64,000 bases of DNA from Sepioteuthis lessoniana. Taxonomy: Eukaryota; Mollusca; Cephalopoda; Myopsida; Loliginidae. Under the pieces are notes generated by a model, which was not told the DNA's origin, ran no database searches, and saw only the letters and a list, made by a program, of their open reading frames with translations. The position numbers and the translations under genes were made by a program. This document shows positions 1 to 11,372 of the stretch, piece by piece; position 1 is the first letter of the stretch; each line of letters starts with the position of its first letter. The stretch is taken from positions 80,001-144,000 of the forward strand of contig CAUZXS010000142.1 of assembly GCA_963585895.1 (NCBI GenBank), given 5' to 3'.

Positions 1-83
1 TGGGGTTGGTGAGCAGTTATCCGTATTCCTAACTTTTCCCCTATTTTTAATTTAGTTTTCGTTCCTATAATTTCGTTTTGAAA

Positions 84-205
84 GAAGTTTTGAAAGTGGA
101 CCTGGGAGTAATGGCATTGAAAAGGTTCTCCATACTCCTAATAGATTTAGAACTAGAGCCTTACTCTCAAATGCAGTTTAGTGTCATACCGAGAATTAGT
201 TGACA
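84..205 (-). repeat. Composite-1/2 head fragment
   Basis: Degenerate copy of the GC-rich head module that recurs over 20 times in the window. It keeps the pieces reading 'gtggacctgggagtaatggc' and 'tgcagtttagtgtcatacc' in the usual order. Both ends are truncated and no tail is attached. Confidence 0.6.
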
Positions 206-317
206 TCTATATACACTATCTCCCATAAATATGTATACCTTTCACAATATTTCATCGAAAACTTAATTCAAACCAAAGATATCAAGATTTCATTCAATAT
301 TCATATATTTAAGATAT

Positions 318-478
318 ATGTATAAAAAGGATTTGGCATTAAATAACCAACAATCGTTGATATACCATAAACCCAACCAAACCAAATCATATATATTTAA
401 TATATATGTATAAAGAGGATTTGGTTATAAATAACCCACAATGGTTGATATGCCATAAAACCCAACCAAACCAATCAG
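318..478 (+). repeat. HP-tail 89-bp satellite, two units
   Basis: Two head-to-tail units with a period of about 88 bp. Each holds the HP-tail hairpin and an AT-rich linker (atatatttaatatatatgta). The same unit is amplified near 22.6, 31.3 and 41.0 kb. The second unit has lost part of the hairpin's left arm. Confidence 0.75.
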
Positions 479-480
479 AA

Positions 481-832
481 TATTGGTTGAGGTCTGATAT
501 GGAGTAAGAAATTTCTTTGGACCTTATCAAATCTATAATCTATCGAGGGAATTTGACCTGGATGACTGAATGATGACATAGCCACTCTGATTAAACGTCT
601 TCGGTATTTTTTTCAACATTCAAAATACCAATTCTTAACTTTTGGAGTTTTAAGTTGTCCCTAAGAGAACGGATATTCGACGCATCAATTCTAATTGCTT
701 TGCAACATTCGAACCGATTTTTGAAACAAGCTTTTCCGACACGGACTTGAAGTCTGTATTAATTTTTTGTGAATAAATTTAGCCGACTTCCGGCCAAACC
801 AGATTTGACAGGAAATAATTTTATAGAGGGGC
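481..832. other. no recognisable feature
   Basis: AT-rich sequence. I see no coding similarity, tandem structure or family member. Confidence 0.5.
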
Positions 833-1153
833 GAATCACGCACAAATCAAGACTCGTGTGTAGATGTCACAAAAAAAATGGTTGTTTCCTTTGGTCTTTC
901 CCATTTTAGGACACCCCAGGCACTTGGTGATAGACTTAACCCTGCTAAGGAGGGCTTGCTGAGATCAGGCGATCAACTTAATAAAACCCATGGAGCTCGA
1001 ACGTGAGGTGACTCTCGGAAAACCATGGGGGCGGGGAAAGCCCGTGGTATTATATATTTATACGACTTATCATCATAGGATAAGATGTCATTTTATAGTT
1101 GGTGGAAATACGCACGAATCGAAACTCATGCGTAGACATCACAAAAATGGTTG
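833..1153 (+). repeat. dispersed direct repeat pair
   Basis: A ~50-bp motif (acgcac-aatc-a-actc-tg-gtagacatcacaaaa) occurs at 833-884 and again at 1107-1153 in the same orientation, with unrelated sequence between. It could be two fragments of one unknown element or the ends of a decayed one. No coding capacity is recognised between them. Confidence 0.45.
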
Positions 1154-1159
1154 GTTGGT

Positions 1160-1556
1160 TATGACACTTAACAATTTAATGGTGAGGTTCTAGCAATGCT
1201 GGGGCTTTGGGGAATGCGGAGTACCCCTTCATTGCCATCGCTCCCAGGTTCACTCTGGCCCGGAGTGTTAGAACCTGATAAGGGTCCTACTAATGAATGA
1301 AATAGAACTAAATGGTGTTTAGAGTTTAAACTGCGTATTTTTACTGAACTGAATTGTTTAAAATAGAACTGTTTTGACGTCTAAACTGTGTTCTGGAGCT
1401 GAACTGAATAAACTGAAATAAAACTGTTTAACATTTAACTCTGTGTATGGGTCAGTTGGCTGGGGCCGTAGAATACACTGACTGCACCTCTGCAGAGGAG
1501 TAAGACCCCTCCTCCAAATGAATGTCCTGGATATGATACTAAACAGTCTAATTATA
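1160..1556 (+). repeat. Composite-1 (head - array - head), truncated
   Basis: 3' two thirds of a Composite-1 head (1160-1310), then two to three units of the ~56-bp array (GAACTGAATTGTTTGAAATAG type), then the 5' half of a second head (1436-1556, starting cggctgggg-ctgtagaatac). This is the same head-array-head order as at 33.4 kb. It runs into a GA microsatellite. Confidence 0.8.
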
Positions 1557-1569
1557 GTAGGAAATACAG

Positions 1570-2010
1570 AGAGAGACACACACACACACACAGGAAATAC
1601 AGAGAGAGAGAGAAGAGAGAGAAAGAGAGATTGAAATAGAGAGAGAGAGAGAGAGAGAGAGAGACTAAAAGAGAGAGAGAGTTAGAGCAGATAGATAAAG
1701 ATAGATTGAAATAGAGAGAGAAAGAGAGAAGAAACTGACAGAGAGAGAAAGGAGGAGAGAAAAAGGAAGAGAGAGAGAGAGAGAGGGAGAGAGAGAGAGA
1801 GAGGAAAGAGAAAGAGAGAAGGGAGAGAGAAAAGTGAAAGAGAGAAGATAGGTAGATAAATAGATAGATAGATAGATAGAGAGGGAGAAAGACACAGAGA
1901 GAGAGAGAGGGGGGGGAGAAGAGAGAGATAAAGACTGAAAAGGAAGAAGAGAAAGAAAGTGATAGAAATAGGGACAGAGAGAAACTAGGAGAGAAAGAGA
2001 GATGAAACTA

Positions 2011-2052
<42 letters not shown>

Positions 2053-2088
2053 AGTGAGAGATAGATAGGTAGAGAGAGCAAACGAACG

Positions 2089-2126
<38 letters not shown>

Positions 2127-2172
2127 AAGACAGAGGGGAGAGAGAAAGAAGAGATAGATAGATAGAGAGAGC

Positions 2173-2220
<48 letters not shown>
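1570..2220. repeat. (GA)n microsatellite, ~650 bp
   Basis: Long imperfect purine tract dominated by GA with GAAA and GATA interruptions. The Leu/Ser-rich minus-strand reading frames across it are artefacts of CT-repeat translation. Confidence 0.95.
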
Positions 2221-3825
2221 TATTAGCATTATCTAAAGATTTGCTTGAATTAATGGATTTTATACATTACTACGTGAATTTGTATTCAGCCTCGGCATGA
2301 ACCTGCTTTGATTTCTGTCATAAAAAAAATTTATTTAATAAAAATATAATAAAAGTACTTCATAAGATAATTTGTTAAATAAAAGATAATAAAAGATGAT
2401 TTTATTTGTTTTAATAAAAAAAAGAACTTATTTATTTAGAAAAGAAATAATTTAAACATATGACCCATAAATCTACTTTATTTCGTTTCATAGAAAATGA
2501 TTTGTTTTATAAAATATAATAAAAAAATATTTCATTTATTTTAGTAAAAATTTAATCTATTTCTTTGATGAAAATAATTTGTTTAATACGAAAAATAAAA
2601 GAATAATTTGTTTTTATAAAAAATAACTTATTTATTTAGTAAAAAATCGTAAAAAATAATTTAAAAATATCGCCTGCTTTGATTAGTTTAATTAAAAAAA
2701 ATATTGTTGTGGCGTAAACGTAATACCGAGTGAATTGCCTATTCCCCACCCCCTCGTGATGTTACCACCCACTACCCACCACCCCTATCGATCGAAGAAC
2801 CAACATCTGGTGTGCTGTATCTGAAAAAATAAAGAAAAAAAAAAAGAAAAAAAAAAAAAAGAAAAAAGTTAAATATTCTGCCCAACACGGAAATTGAACT
2901 CGGAATATCCAGATTATGAGTAAAGATCTATTACCCCACTTAACTGGAATAGAGAAATATAAAAGTCTGCGTTGTTGTTTTTGTTTTTTTTAATTGTTTG
3001 TAGATTTGGTGCGATTCAATCTAAAACTTCATTTCTTTAATAAAAAAACAATAAAAATAATTTGTTTTAATAAAAAAAAAATGCAAATAGTATCGTCAGT
3101 AAATGTTTTTATTTGTTTAATTTATTTTGAAAATATTTTCTTTTTCGATCGACTTAGTTTATGGAGCACGGAAGATTTTGTCAATTATTTTGCTTTTAGA
3201 TTCGTTGGTTGTACATATTTTGGTTTAGCGCATCTGAAACCATTGTTTCCTTCTACTTACCCCATTTAATTAGTTGGCGTCTTCTAAGTCTGTGAGTGCT
3301 GCAAAAGAATTATTGAAGAAAAGGAAACTAAGATACCTTTTGAATTTCAACTTTATTTTTGGATTTCATGCTGAAACTCTGTAGCGAGGAAATGTCTTTC
3401 TGGACCATTAGACAAACAGCCGTATCCCCAAATAAGGTGTTAAAATGTACTAGTCATTTTCGGTGAGTGGCAAGTGGGAGAGGTCATGTCCAGTGGGTGT
3501 TTTTAAAATAGGCTGCTGCTGGAGAAGACACGGTCTTATGCTCATTACGAGACTTGGGCAAACATTTACGCTAACTGCTCGAAAGAAAGTCCATCTAGTA
3601 TCAAAGGTAAAGCTGAAGTGAGCATGTGTTTCTTTCTCGCACCAGGAAGTGTCTTTCAGGCATGCGCAGTTCCTATTTCTTATCAGGCGCTTCTTAAAAC
3701 CGCTACCTTTTGAATTTATTCTATTTTTATTTATTCCTTTTCTTTTTTTTTAATCCCCACAATTTGAATTGTATAAATGGTATTTAATTTTCTAATATCG
3801 ATAGCCAAGGAACTCCAGTCGCGTT
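2221..3825. other. AT-rich unique-looking sequence, no gene seen
   Basis: Very AT-rich with many TTTATTT/AATAAAA runs and an interrupted A-tract at 2822-2868. A somewhat more balanced stretch lies at about 3290-3720 and includes a CATGCGCA octamer near 3662. No reading frame resembles a known family. Confidence 0.5.
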
Positions 3826-3990
3826 ATTCCGTTCACTTTCAAACTAATACACTCAGAAAAGGCATGAACCCCTTTATTCTCCTCAATTATGAGTTTAATA
3901 GTACCACTATTTGATCTTTTCCGAGGATATCTTTGACATTAAATAACTCCCCAAGGTTGATACGCCATTAAACAAAAAGAATTCTAAAAT
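3826..3990 (+). mobile_element. SINE-A, 5'-truncated
   Basis: Begins inside the SINE-A body (gaactccagtcgcgttatt) and runs through 'aggcatgaacccc', 'gtttaatagtaccact' and the HP tail (ttgacattaaataactccccaaggttgatacgccattaaac, in part). The tRNA-like A box is missing, as expected of 5' truncation. Confidence 0.7.
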
Positions 3991-4162
3991 TTAAAAGAAA
4001 AAAGATAGTTCTGTATTGGTATTACTAACTTGATTAATTATTTTGAATATACAGATTAGATGGATTTATTTTAATGGCATGTCAATTCGTAACAGGTTAT
4101 TTTATGCCGAGAGCTTTAGTTCATATTTACAATTTTTGTATAGTGGTTTCTTTAGAGTCCTT

Positions 4163-5480
4163 TTTTGTTTGGTTTGGTTTGATTTTGTGGGTTTTATGGC
4201 ATATCAACCTTTGTAGGTTATTTAACGCAAAATCCATTTTTATGAAAATAAGTAAAAGTAAAGTTAGCGACCATAGTCGAGGGTGACCCGAAGGCTCCCT
4301 TTTCGATAGCTACTACACCAAGGTGTAGGGGAGGGCGCTACTCCATTCCCAGGATTGCTCCACTTTACCCTTGAACCGTACCTTATAATGCTGAGTGTTA
4401 AGCAAGGTGGTATCAAGTACCATTTTTAAAGTCTTTGGTATGACTCGACCTGGGATTGAACCCAGGTCTCCCGGGCCATTGGCGAACACTCTAACCGCTG
4501 GGCCAATGTCCCGGTTATTAATGAAAATAATCTGTTCTATTTAAAACAATTCAGTTTAGCATAAGTACACAGTTTAATTGTCAAAAACATTTCTATTTCA
4601 AACTATTCAAGCAGTTATATGTAACAATTCAGTTAAGTGTAAATACAGTTTTAATGTCGAAAAACAGTTCTATTTCAAATAATTCAGTTAAGCATAAGCA
4701 CACAGTTTAAATGTAAGTACGGTTTAATTGTCAAAAATATTTGTATTTTAAACTATTCAGTTTACTCAAACAATTCAGTTTAGCATAAGTATGCTGTTAG
4801 TTCTATTTAACCCACAGATAGGGCCCTATCAGGTGCTACCACTCCGGGCCAGAGTGGACCTGGGAGCGATTGCAATGATGGGGTATTCCGCATTCCCCAA
4901 ATCTCCAGCATTGCTGGAACCTCACCATCAGATTGTTTTGTGTCATATCCAGGACACTCGTTGGGGAGGGGTCTTACCTCTCTGCAGAGGTGCCGTCAGT
5001 GTATTCTACAGCCCCAGCCGATTGGGTAGTACACAGAGTTAAATGTCAATTAGTTTTATTTCAGATAATTCAGTTCAGCATAAGTACACAGTTTAGATGT
5101 CAAAACAGTTCTATTCTGAGCAATTCAATTCAGCCCTAGCACGCAGTTCCAGTGTCAAAACAGTTCTATTTTGAACAATTCAGTTTAGCATAAATACGCA
5201 GTTTAAATGCAAAAATCAGTATAGTGAAAGAAGCGCGGTTTAGTTCTATTTAACCCATAGATAGGACCGATATCAGATGCTACTTTCCGGGTCAGAGTGG
5301 ACCTGGGAGCGATGGCAATGAAGGGGTACTCCGCATTCCCCAAAGCTCCAGCATTGATGGAACCTCACGATCATATTGTTTAGTGTCTTATTCAGAACAC
5401 TTGTTGGGGGGGGTGTCTTACCCCTCTGCCGAGGTGCAGTCGGTGTATTGTACCGCCTCAGCCGACTGGCCAAGTCTTTT
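4163..5480 (-). repeat. Composite-1 dimer with nested SINE-P
   Basis: Read on the minus strand: head (5236-5478), ~56-bp array, second head (4798-5036), longer array, HP tail (4165-4245). Heads start about 440 bp apart, so it is a head-array dimer ending in one tail. A SINE-P insertion with a 10-bp target duplication splits the array from the tail at 4252-4520. Confidence 0.85.
4252..4520 (-). mobile_element. SINE-P, full length, tRNA-headed, with TSD
   Basis: tRNA-like head on the minus strand with an A-box-like CCAGCGGTTAGAGTG and B-box GGTTCAATCCC, then a body ending in 'gtcgctaactttac'. It is flanked by the direct repeat ATGAAAATAA (4242-4251 and 4521-4530), which I read as the target-site duplication. 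It sits inside a Composite-1 element, so it is younger than its host. A polymerase III SINE is the best reading; no LINE partner is visible here. Confidence 0.88.
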
Positions 5481-5546
5481 TTGTACACGGTTATGTGATG
5501 TCAGGTAATCCAATGTAATAGGAATAATTTGCATACAACTGCATGG

Positions 5547-5640
5547 ATTGGATTGGTTTCTTTGTTTTAAAGGCATATCAACTTTCGTGGGTCATTAAAT
5601 GCCAAATGTAGAAGAACAGTAGAGATACTATTTAATAAGA
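5547..5640 (-). mobile_element. SINE-A 3' fragment
   Basis: Only the tail end survives: the reverse complement of '...actatttaat...ggcattaaa...ggttgatatgcc...aaagaaacc'. The next 300 bases hold three short direct repeats of 'caatttacaatctctatggg' at about 5752-5815. Confidence 0.65.
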
Positions 5641-5959
5641 TGTTATTTCATTTTTGGTGAGTTGATTAAACTGTTCATATCTTTCTGATCTTTCTCGTGA
5701 TAAACAAAGAAATCCTGTGTATTGTGGGAAGTTTTCGATTGGGATCCTTTAACCAATTTACAATCTCTATGGGCAATTTACAATCTCTATGGGCAATTTA
5801 CAATCTCCATGGGCGATTTACGTCGTTATCGACACAGGTGACTAATTTTATTGAGATCACTCCAATTTGTTTTCAGACATAACGACATTCTTCTACCCTT
5901 CCACATCGGGGTGCATGTCCCATTCAACCCTTCAACATCGGGAGGGCATATCTGTTGTA

Positions 5960-6660
5960 TTCCCTACATAATGGACTTGTCCTCCTCCATAAATACACGT
6001 CAACAAGAGCGTCAGATGGAGTACACCAACCAGGCACGCTCCCGGCGAGCGCCCCGGGGCCTGTTCTGGACTTCGGTCCGGAGCGTGGCCCTAGAAAAGG
6101 AACAATGGCAGACTTGGGGCCTTTAATTAGGCACCTAGTTTCGACCAGGCTACCTTCGGGTGGGCGAGCTGCATTTTTGTCTCCTTTGACCCCCTTGTAC
6201 GGCACTAGACCAAGCGTCTAGTTTAAGCCGCAAACTGGCATACGTGCCCGGACCCACATTTGGGTTCGTGAAACTGCTTGCCTCATCAGGCTCACATTGC
6301 ACTAAGTGAGCCGATGAGCAGCACAGACATGCAGGGTTCGAGTCTCGGTTTGTTCCCGACCTTCCCCTCCCCTTTATCCCCACTTTAATTGGCCTTCGGG
6401 CTTTTGACCTTGTGTCAAGTCGTGTCTGGTGGGAGGCAGCGACAAATACATGGAGTACACCAGACCCACGTGACACAATCATGTGATACCATTTGTGTAG
6501 TGGACGGATAGTCACTACCTCACTGTAATCTCAGCTTTCTACCAACTAACAACTGTCTAACCAGCTTCACTTGTATCTTGTTTCTATTACTTGAATATAT
6601 ATGTTTTTCTATCAACCCTTTTTGCGTCCCCCGTGTCTTTCTTTTAGCCTGCATCAAAAC
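5960..6660 (+). mobile_element. Element-I copy 1 (GC-rich, tRNA-like B box)
   Basis: GC-richer than its surroundings. Begins 'cctacataatggact', passes a B-box-like GGGTTCGAGTCTC near 6335 and ends in a ~200-bp 3' block (tgtgtagtggacggatag to ccccgtgtctttctttt). The 3' block recurs at 26.7-26.87 kb and the middle at 16.15-16.35 kb. It may be a long SINE or an LTR-type non-autonomous element. The reading frames across it are on both strands and unrelated to known proteins. Confidence 0.6.
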
Positions 6661-7029
6661 AATATTCCATTCTACCCTCCCACACTAGGGGTGCATATCC
6701 CATTTCTTTGTGACATGGAAACTATTGTATGGTCTTTCCTAGAGGTCTTCCTTAGTGCCATCTGAACTTTCCAGGAAGTGTTTAGTAAATAATGATATAT
6801 TCACACAATGCTGGTTAGATTTTCAATATTGTACAGCTTGGTAATAAATATTATCTAATGATATCCGTTTCATTTGAAATAAAATTTGTATATTTTTGGT
6901 TTAGGTACTTAACTAAAGAGTTCCCTAGAAAGGTAAGTAGTCATAAAATAAGGGAGGTTACTCTTGGTTACTTATTACAGGGCGATACTATATACGAAAG
7001 TCATTGAATAAATAAATTGAATTTTGTCT
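6661..7029. other. no recognisable feature
   Basis: AT-rich sequence with no match to the families found elsewhere in the window. Confidence 0.45.
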
Positions 7030-7480
7030 AAGATGTTGTGTAACATATTGACCCTCGACCGAGCCGTCAATCAAGAGATGCACCTGTATAAATAAGCGGA
7101 AGAACAGCGGAAGCAGGTGGATGTCAAACAAAAATATAACCAGGACACAGACGGCTTGAGTCAGTTGGAGTTGGAGTCAGTTGGGGACGAGATGCCGAAT
7201 TGAGAGCCAGCGGTAGACGGAGAGCTTTGGGCCCTCAGTGACCCACAGTTGAGCAACCCCAAGCCAGGATGAGAAAGAAGTGCTGCTATGGTCAGAAGAG
7301 CTTGGGTCAATATGTAGCAGTCTGTCCCCGTTTCCAATTCACCCCTCACACACAACCAACATCAACCCTTTCGAGAATAAAGTGTGAGAGATATATTTTT
7401 TATAAAGAAGTGTGTTCGTTCGTTCATTGAAGTTCGTATATTATGTTTGATTATGTTCTGCATATATTTGTATTATGTAT
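7030..7480 (+). mobile_element. LTR-like segment (candidate solo LTR)
   Basis: A TATA box (TATAAATA at 7087-7094) is followed about 290 bp later by a polyadenylation signal (AATAAA at 7376-7381) and a U5-like stretch (gagatatattttttataaagaag...ttcgttcattg). The minus strand near 14.2-14.6 kb has the same order, spacing and U5-like sequence. That is how an LTR is built, but I could not place exact termini or a target duplication. Confidence 0.4.
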
Positions 7481-7589
7481 ATGTACTGTGTAGTTGTATG
7501 TGGCTATACAACAGTTGGTGATAGAAAGCACTATTAATAGTTGCACCCCTTTTCAAGAAAATCAATGCTGATATGTCCTTTAAAGTCAC

Positions 7590-7870
7590 AGGAAACTGTC
7601 TGCATCACCTTCTTTACTGAGTGCTGAGCTCGAGACTTTTTCTTTACCGGAGAGTCAATGTGTTTCCATTATATCAATTCTTTTCAACTCAGGCTCGTAG
7701 TGGCAAACCAATTTCGCTGATTTTTGACATAAGTATACTTTTACGTACACAACACATATTTCAAATTGTTTGTACTTTTCAGCCAGTAAAAGTTTAATGA
7801 CAGACCTCTGTTCAAATCTGGAGCACTGTGTTTGATTTGCCGGCATTTTCAATTGGCTCCCCAAAATATT
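7590..7870 (-). mobile_element. mariner-3 transposase N-terminal remnant
   Basis: On the minus strand the frame contains SRFEQRSVIKLLLAEKYK, which matches the start of the N-terminal helix-turn-helix of mariner (SETMAR-type) transposases. Similarity fades after about 60 residues and the catalytic domain is absent. It is a dead fragment. Confidence 0.6.
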
Positions 7871-8522
7871 TTTGCAATAATCCAATTCCAAACAATACTG
7901 AGTTTACAGTTACGTAAAAAGATTTTGAACAAAAAAAAAAGGATTTCGCTTTTTACTGAAACATTTCCCTTATTGACTGATCCTCGTATAAAAATATCTA
8001 TAAAGTGTCATGATATCTTGTCTCAAGAATCGAAATCGAAGTCTTTCACCTCTGATATCGCTCAAACATTGTACACTTTCTCGCATGCCTGATGTGAAAT
8101 CTTGTGTAATTAAAAAAATCGGAGAAGAGGGCAATCCTCGAAACTGTAAGAAGGTTTCTACTTCCAGACCGTATTCTCTAGATCAAAGATTTTAACGTAG
8201 ATACTTGCCAAAGAGATTTCCGATCCGCCTTTCCTAAATGACTGGCTGCTTGGACAATTACCGGAAGCCTTACGATCAGTGATTCTTGTTTCTATTTAAT
8301 AATTCCTTTTTTTTTTTAATTCACCATTGTCATACAAATCACTTTTGGCGATATATTTCCGGTTTTCTGATCCACGGAAAGAAGAACAGCTGGAAAGAAT
8401 TCTCTTTTGCGTAATTGAAAGTTGGAATAACTTTAGCAAACATCAAAGGGCTTTTTCTTCAGCCTTTTCCATAGACACGCGTAAAACCAAACAGAGATAC
8501 TTGTACTTTACTCTTTTTTTTG
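7871..8522. other. no recognisable feature
   Basis: AT-rich, short open frames only, no family resemblance. Confidence 0.45.
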
Positions 8523-8935
8523 AAAACCTACCCTGTTAGCGAGGCCATAGAATACGCTGACATTATCCCTTGCACTGGGGTAAGACCCCCCACCAAAAAA
8601 TAGGGGTTTACTAAGTATGACACTAAACTGTACCTTATGATGAGATTCCAGCTCTGGAAATATAGGGAGTGGAGAGAACCCATACATTGCCAGTAATCCC
8701 AGGTCCACTCTGGAGTGATAGTATATGTTAGGGTCCCCTTTATTGGTCAAATACATCAGTTTAGAAATTTTTGTATTCGATAGGACCTTATGCATCCCCA
8801 CCCTGCAAAAAAATCTTACGAATCAACACAAAAAATGTAAATATGATCTTATAATGAATACGATTCCTTAACTTCTTGGCATAAAATAACCCTAGACTGA
8901 TTGATATGCCCTCAAAAACAATCAATCAACCAATT
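8523..8935 (+). repeat. Composite-2, nearly complete
   Basis: Head (8523-8745) related to the Composite-1 head (gccatagaatacgctgac...ggtaagacccc...cccaggtccactctgg), then a linker with 'tattcgataggacc', then a diverged HP tail (ttggcataaaataacc...gattgatatgcc) ending in an (AATC)n run. It shows that Composite-2 has the same head-to-HP-tail plan as Composite-1. Confidence 0.75.
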
Positions 8936-9004
8936 CTTTCCTTCCGAAGTTGAAATTTGAGAATCAGTGAATTTATACCTTTTTCTTAAACCATCTCATC
9001 ATCT

Positions 9005-9390
9005 TACAAGTTATTATCTGATTGATTTTAACAGCATTTCAACCAGTCTTATGTTATTTAATGCCTGGAAGTTAGGGAATTGCTTTCATTATATGTTTAT
9101 ATTTACATTTTTTATGTATTTGTTTCTTGAGAGGTTTTTTTTTGCATACGGCTTGATCGAATTCGAATAATTTTCAAACAAATTTATTTGACCCATAAAT
9201 GCGACCCTAACTGGTCTTGCCTGTCCGAGTCAGAGTGAACTTAGGAGTTATAGTAATGAAGAACTACTCACCAGATTTTAAGAATCGGAGCCTCACCATC
9301 AGATCCAGTTTAGTGACAAACCAAAAATACCTCTCCTTTTTTTAGGTGAGGTGTTCTTACCCGGCAGTAGGGATACAGCGTTTTAAAGAC
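9005..9390 (-). repeat. Composite-2, inverted relative to the previous copy
   Basis: Minus-strand copy. The HP tail (gattgattttaacagcatttcaacc...) comes first on the plus strand, then the linker (gaggtttttttttgcatacgg), then the head ending in 'cggcagtagggatacag'. With the 8.5-kb copy it forms a tail-to-tail inverted pair about 70 bp apart. Confidence 0.7.
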
Positions 9391-9776
9391 GTATTGACGA
9401 GACGACATCTTCCTAGGTTTTATAACGACACCTTGTAGTCACGAGAAATTTGTTTTCCAGTATCTTTCTTTCTTTCTAATATTATCTTTTCTGATTAGAA
9501 AAGTTTTTGCAACTTCTGTTTTTCAAATAATTTTTCACTCAATTTAAAGAAAAAAATTTGCTGATCGCTGTGTCATTCAATCATTCACATATTTATCGGC
9601 TATATATATATATATACGAATGTATTCAAACAGACACACAAAGTATATAATTGTTAATAGGTTGGAATATTTAATTAAAAAGAATCATATCTCAATCAAA
9701 ACAAATGCATTATTAGTCTCTTCACTACGAAATCCTAAATATATTTTGAGCATACTTACATGAAATATAACCCCTT

Positions 9777-9778
<2 letters not shown>

Positions 9779-9842
<64 letters not shown>
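9779..9842. repeat. (TA)32 microsatellite
   Basis: Uninterrupted TA run. Tyr/Ile open frames here are artefacts. Confidence 0.97.
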
Positions 9843-9845
<3 letters not shown>

Positions 9846-9849
9846 CGGA

Positions 9850-10112
9850 AAAAGGTATACATGCCATTGGCACAGTGGTAGAATTTTCGCCAATGGTCCG
9901 GTTCGACCAGAGTGTAATCCCAGGCAGAGTCATACAAAAGAATTCAGAAGTACTATTTGATACATTCTTGCTTTACATTCAGCATAATAAGGTATGGATC
10001 AAGAGTAAGTGGAGTAATCGTATGAAAGTCACAACACCTTCCCTAACACCTCAATGCAGTAGCTACTGAAAAGGGAGCCTTTAGGTTGCCCACGATTACG
10101 GTCAGTCAACTT
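9850..10112 (+). mobile_element. SINE-P copy, left part of palindrome
   Basis: tRNA-like head (cattggcacagtggtagaatt...ggttcga) and a body that follows the SINE-P order down to 'ttgcccacgattacggtc'. Its 3' half is repeated in inverted orientation at 10352-10447. Confidence 0.75.
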
Positions 10113-10447
10113 ATATATATATATATTTTTTTTTCATCATACAACGTGTGGAAGCACGTGCAATACCCTAGCCTCATCAGCCGCCAACCAGGGTGATAAC
10201 ACAGTTTCGGTAGCTCAAGGCGGTAGTGGCAGTACCGCCTTGAGCTACCGAAACTGTGTTATCACCCTGGTTGGCGGCTGATGAGGCTAGGGTATCGCAC
10301 GTGCTTCCACACGTTGTATGATGAAAAAAAAAAAAAAATATATATATATATAAGTTGACTGACCGTAATCGTGGGCAACCTAAAGGCTCCCTTTTCAGTA
10401 GCTACTACATTGAGGTGTTAGGAAAGGTGTTGTTACTTTCCTACGAT
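10015..10447. repeat. ~430-bp near-perfect palindrome, 7-nt loop
   Basis: Arms of about 210 bp are almost identical inverted copies around a 7-nt spacer (gtggcag, 10226-10232). Each arm contains the SINE-P 3' half, a short (TA)n/poly-A stretch and one SINE-E body. Differences are limited to a few substitutions and the lengths of the A and TA runs. Outside the arms the sequences differ. Confidence 0.9.
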
Positions 10448-10450
10448 CAA

Positions 10451-10452
<2 letters not shown>

Positions 10453-10496
<44 letters not shown>

Positions 10497-10606
10497 CATA
10501 GAGTATATATACAGTCAAAATTTCTTGGTGATTCGCAGTTTCTCGTTAATTAAGTCTGTCACCGATAATTTGGTCCCTTTATTCTTGAATATGTCAAATC
10601 ATCTCA

Positions 10607-10662
<56 letters not shown>
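10453..10662. repeat. (TA)n and (CT)n(TA)n microsatellites
   Basis: A TA run at 10453-10493, then ~100 bp of single-copy sequence, then CT repeats passing into TA repeats at about 10604-10662. Confidence 0.9.
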
Positions 10663-10665
<3 letters not shown>

Positions 10666-11040
10666 AGAATTTAATGGCCCAAGGGTAATCAGATAGCTAG
10701 CTGGACTAACTTAGACCAGGAGCTTTCTTTTTACTCACTACCCATCTTGAGGGCCCATTGATCAACAAATAAAATCTTTTAGCGGAATTATATATAACGT
10801 TTGTCTCGAGTGCTTTTGGGCTGTAACGCATAAATGAAAGAAATCGAATCGAAAAGATAACGGATATAGAAAGGATTTCAACACGAATGTTATACACGTG
10901 TAACCACCATTCTCGTGTAATTACGCAAAATCAAGAAACGGTTGCTATGACATCTAACGGCCGTAAGTAAACGCTTTTTTAAATCACAAACTGCACCAAA
11001 ATGAAGATGAACGAACGTCTAATGTAATGTCCGCTTTTAG
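10663..11040. other. no recognisable feature
   Basis: Ordinary AT-rich sequence without a recognised repeat or gene. Confidence 0.45.
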
Positions 11041-11075
11041 TTGATCTTGTGTATCCATAGTTTTTTTTTAAATAC

Positions 11076-11225
11076 CCTATCCGGTGGCAAAAGCTGCTCG
11101 GTAGCGCCAGGAGTGGCAGTACCGCCTTGAGCTACCGAAACTGTGTTATCACCCTGGTTGGCGGCTGATGAGGCTAGGGTATCACACGTGCTTCCCACGT
11201 TGTATGATGAAAAAAAAAATATATA
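11076..11225 (+). mobile_element. SINE-E copy
   Basis: Same body as the palindrome arms (taccgccttgagctaccg...ggcggctgatgaggctaggg...cacgttgtatgatg) ending in an A-run. It has ~30 bp more at its 5' side (gtggcaaaagctgctcgg). The 'ctgatgaggc' box resembles motifs common in SINE and LINE 3' regions. No A or B box is evident. Confidence 0.65.
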
Positions 11226-11372
11226 CATATGCACCTTTTTCCCTATATATATATATATATATATATATGTGCACTTTTGTTCATTATATATATATATATA
11301 TATATATATGCACATTTTCTCGCTATCTATTTATATATGTGTGTATGCAATTTTGTTCATTATATATATATC
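11218..11372. repeat. (TA)n minisatellite with TGCAC spacers
   Basis: Three to four TA blocks separated by the recurring spacer tgcac-tttt-ttc-ttat, a crude ~55-bp tandem repeat. Confidence 0.85.

Noticed and set aside
833-1153. LTR pair formed by the ~50-bp direct repeat
   Set aside because: Too short and too diverged, with no primer-binding site, polypurine tract or coding content between the copies.
6150-6515. 121-codon minus-strand frame, apparently GC-rich coding
   Set aside because: Lies wholly within Element-I; overlapping plus-strand frames are open too and other copies do not keep the frame.
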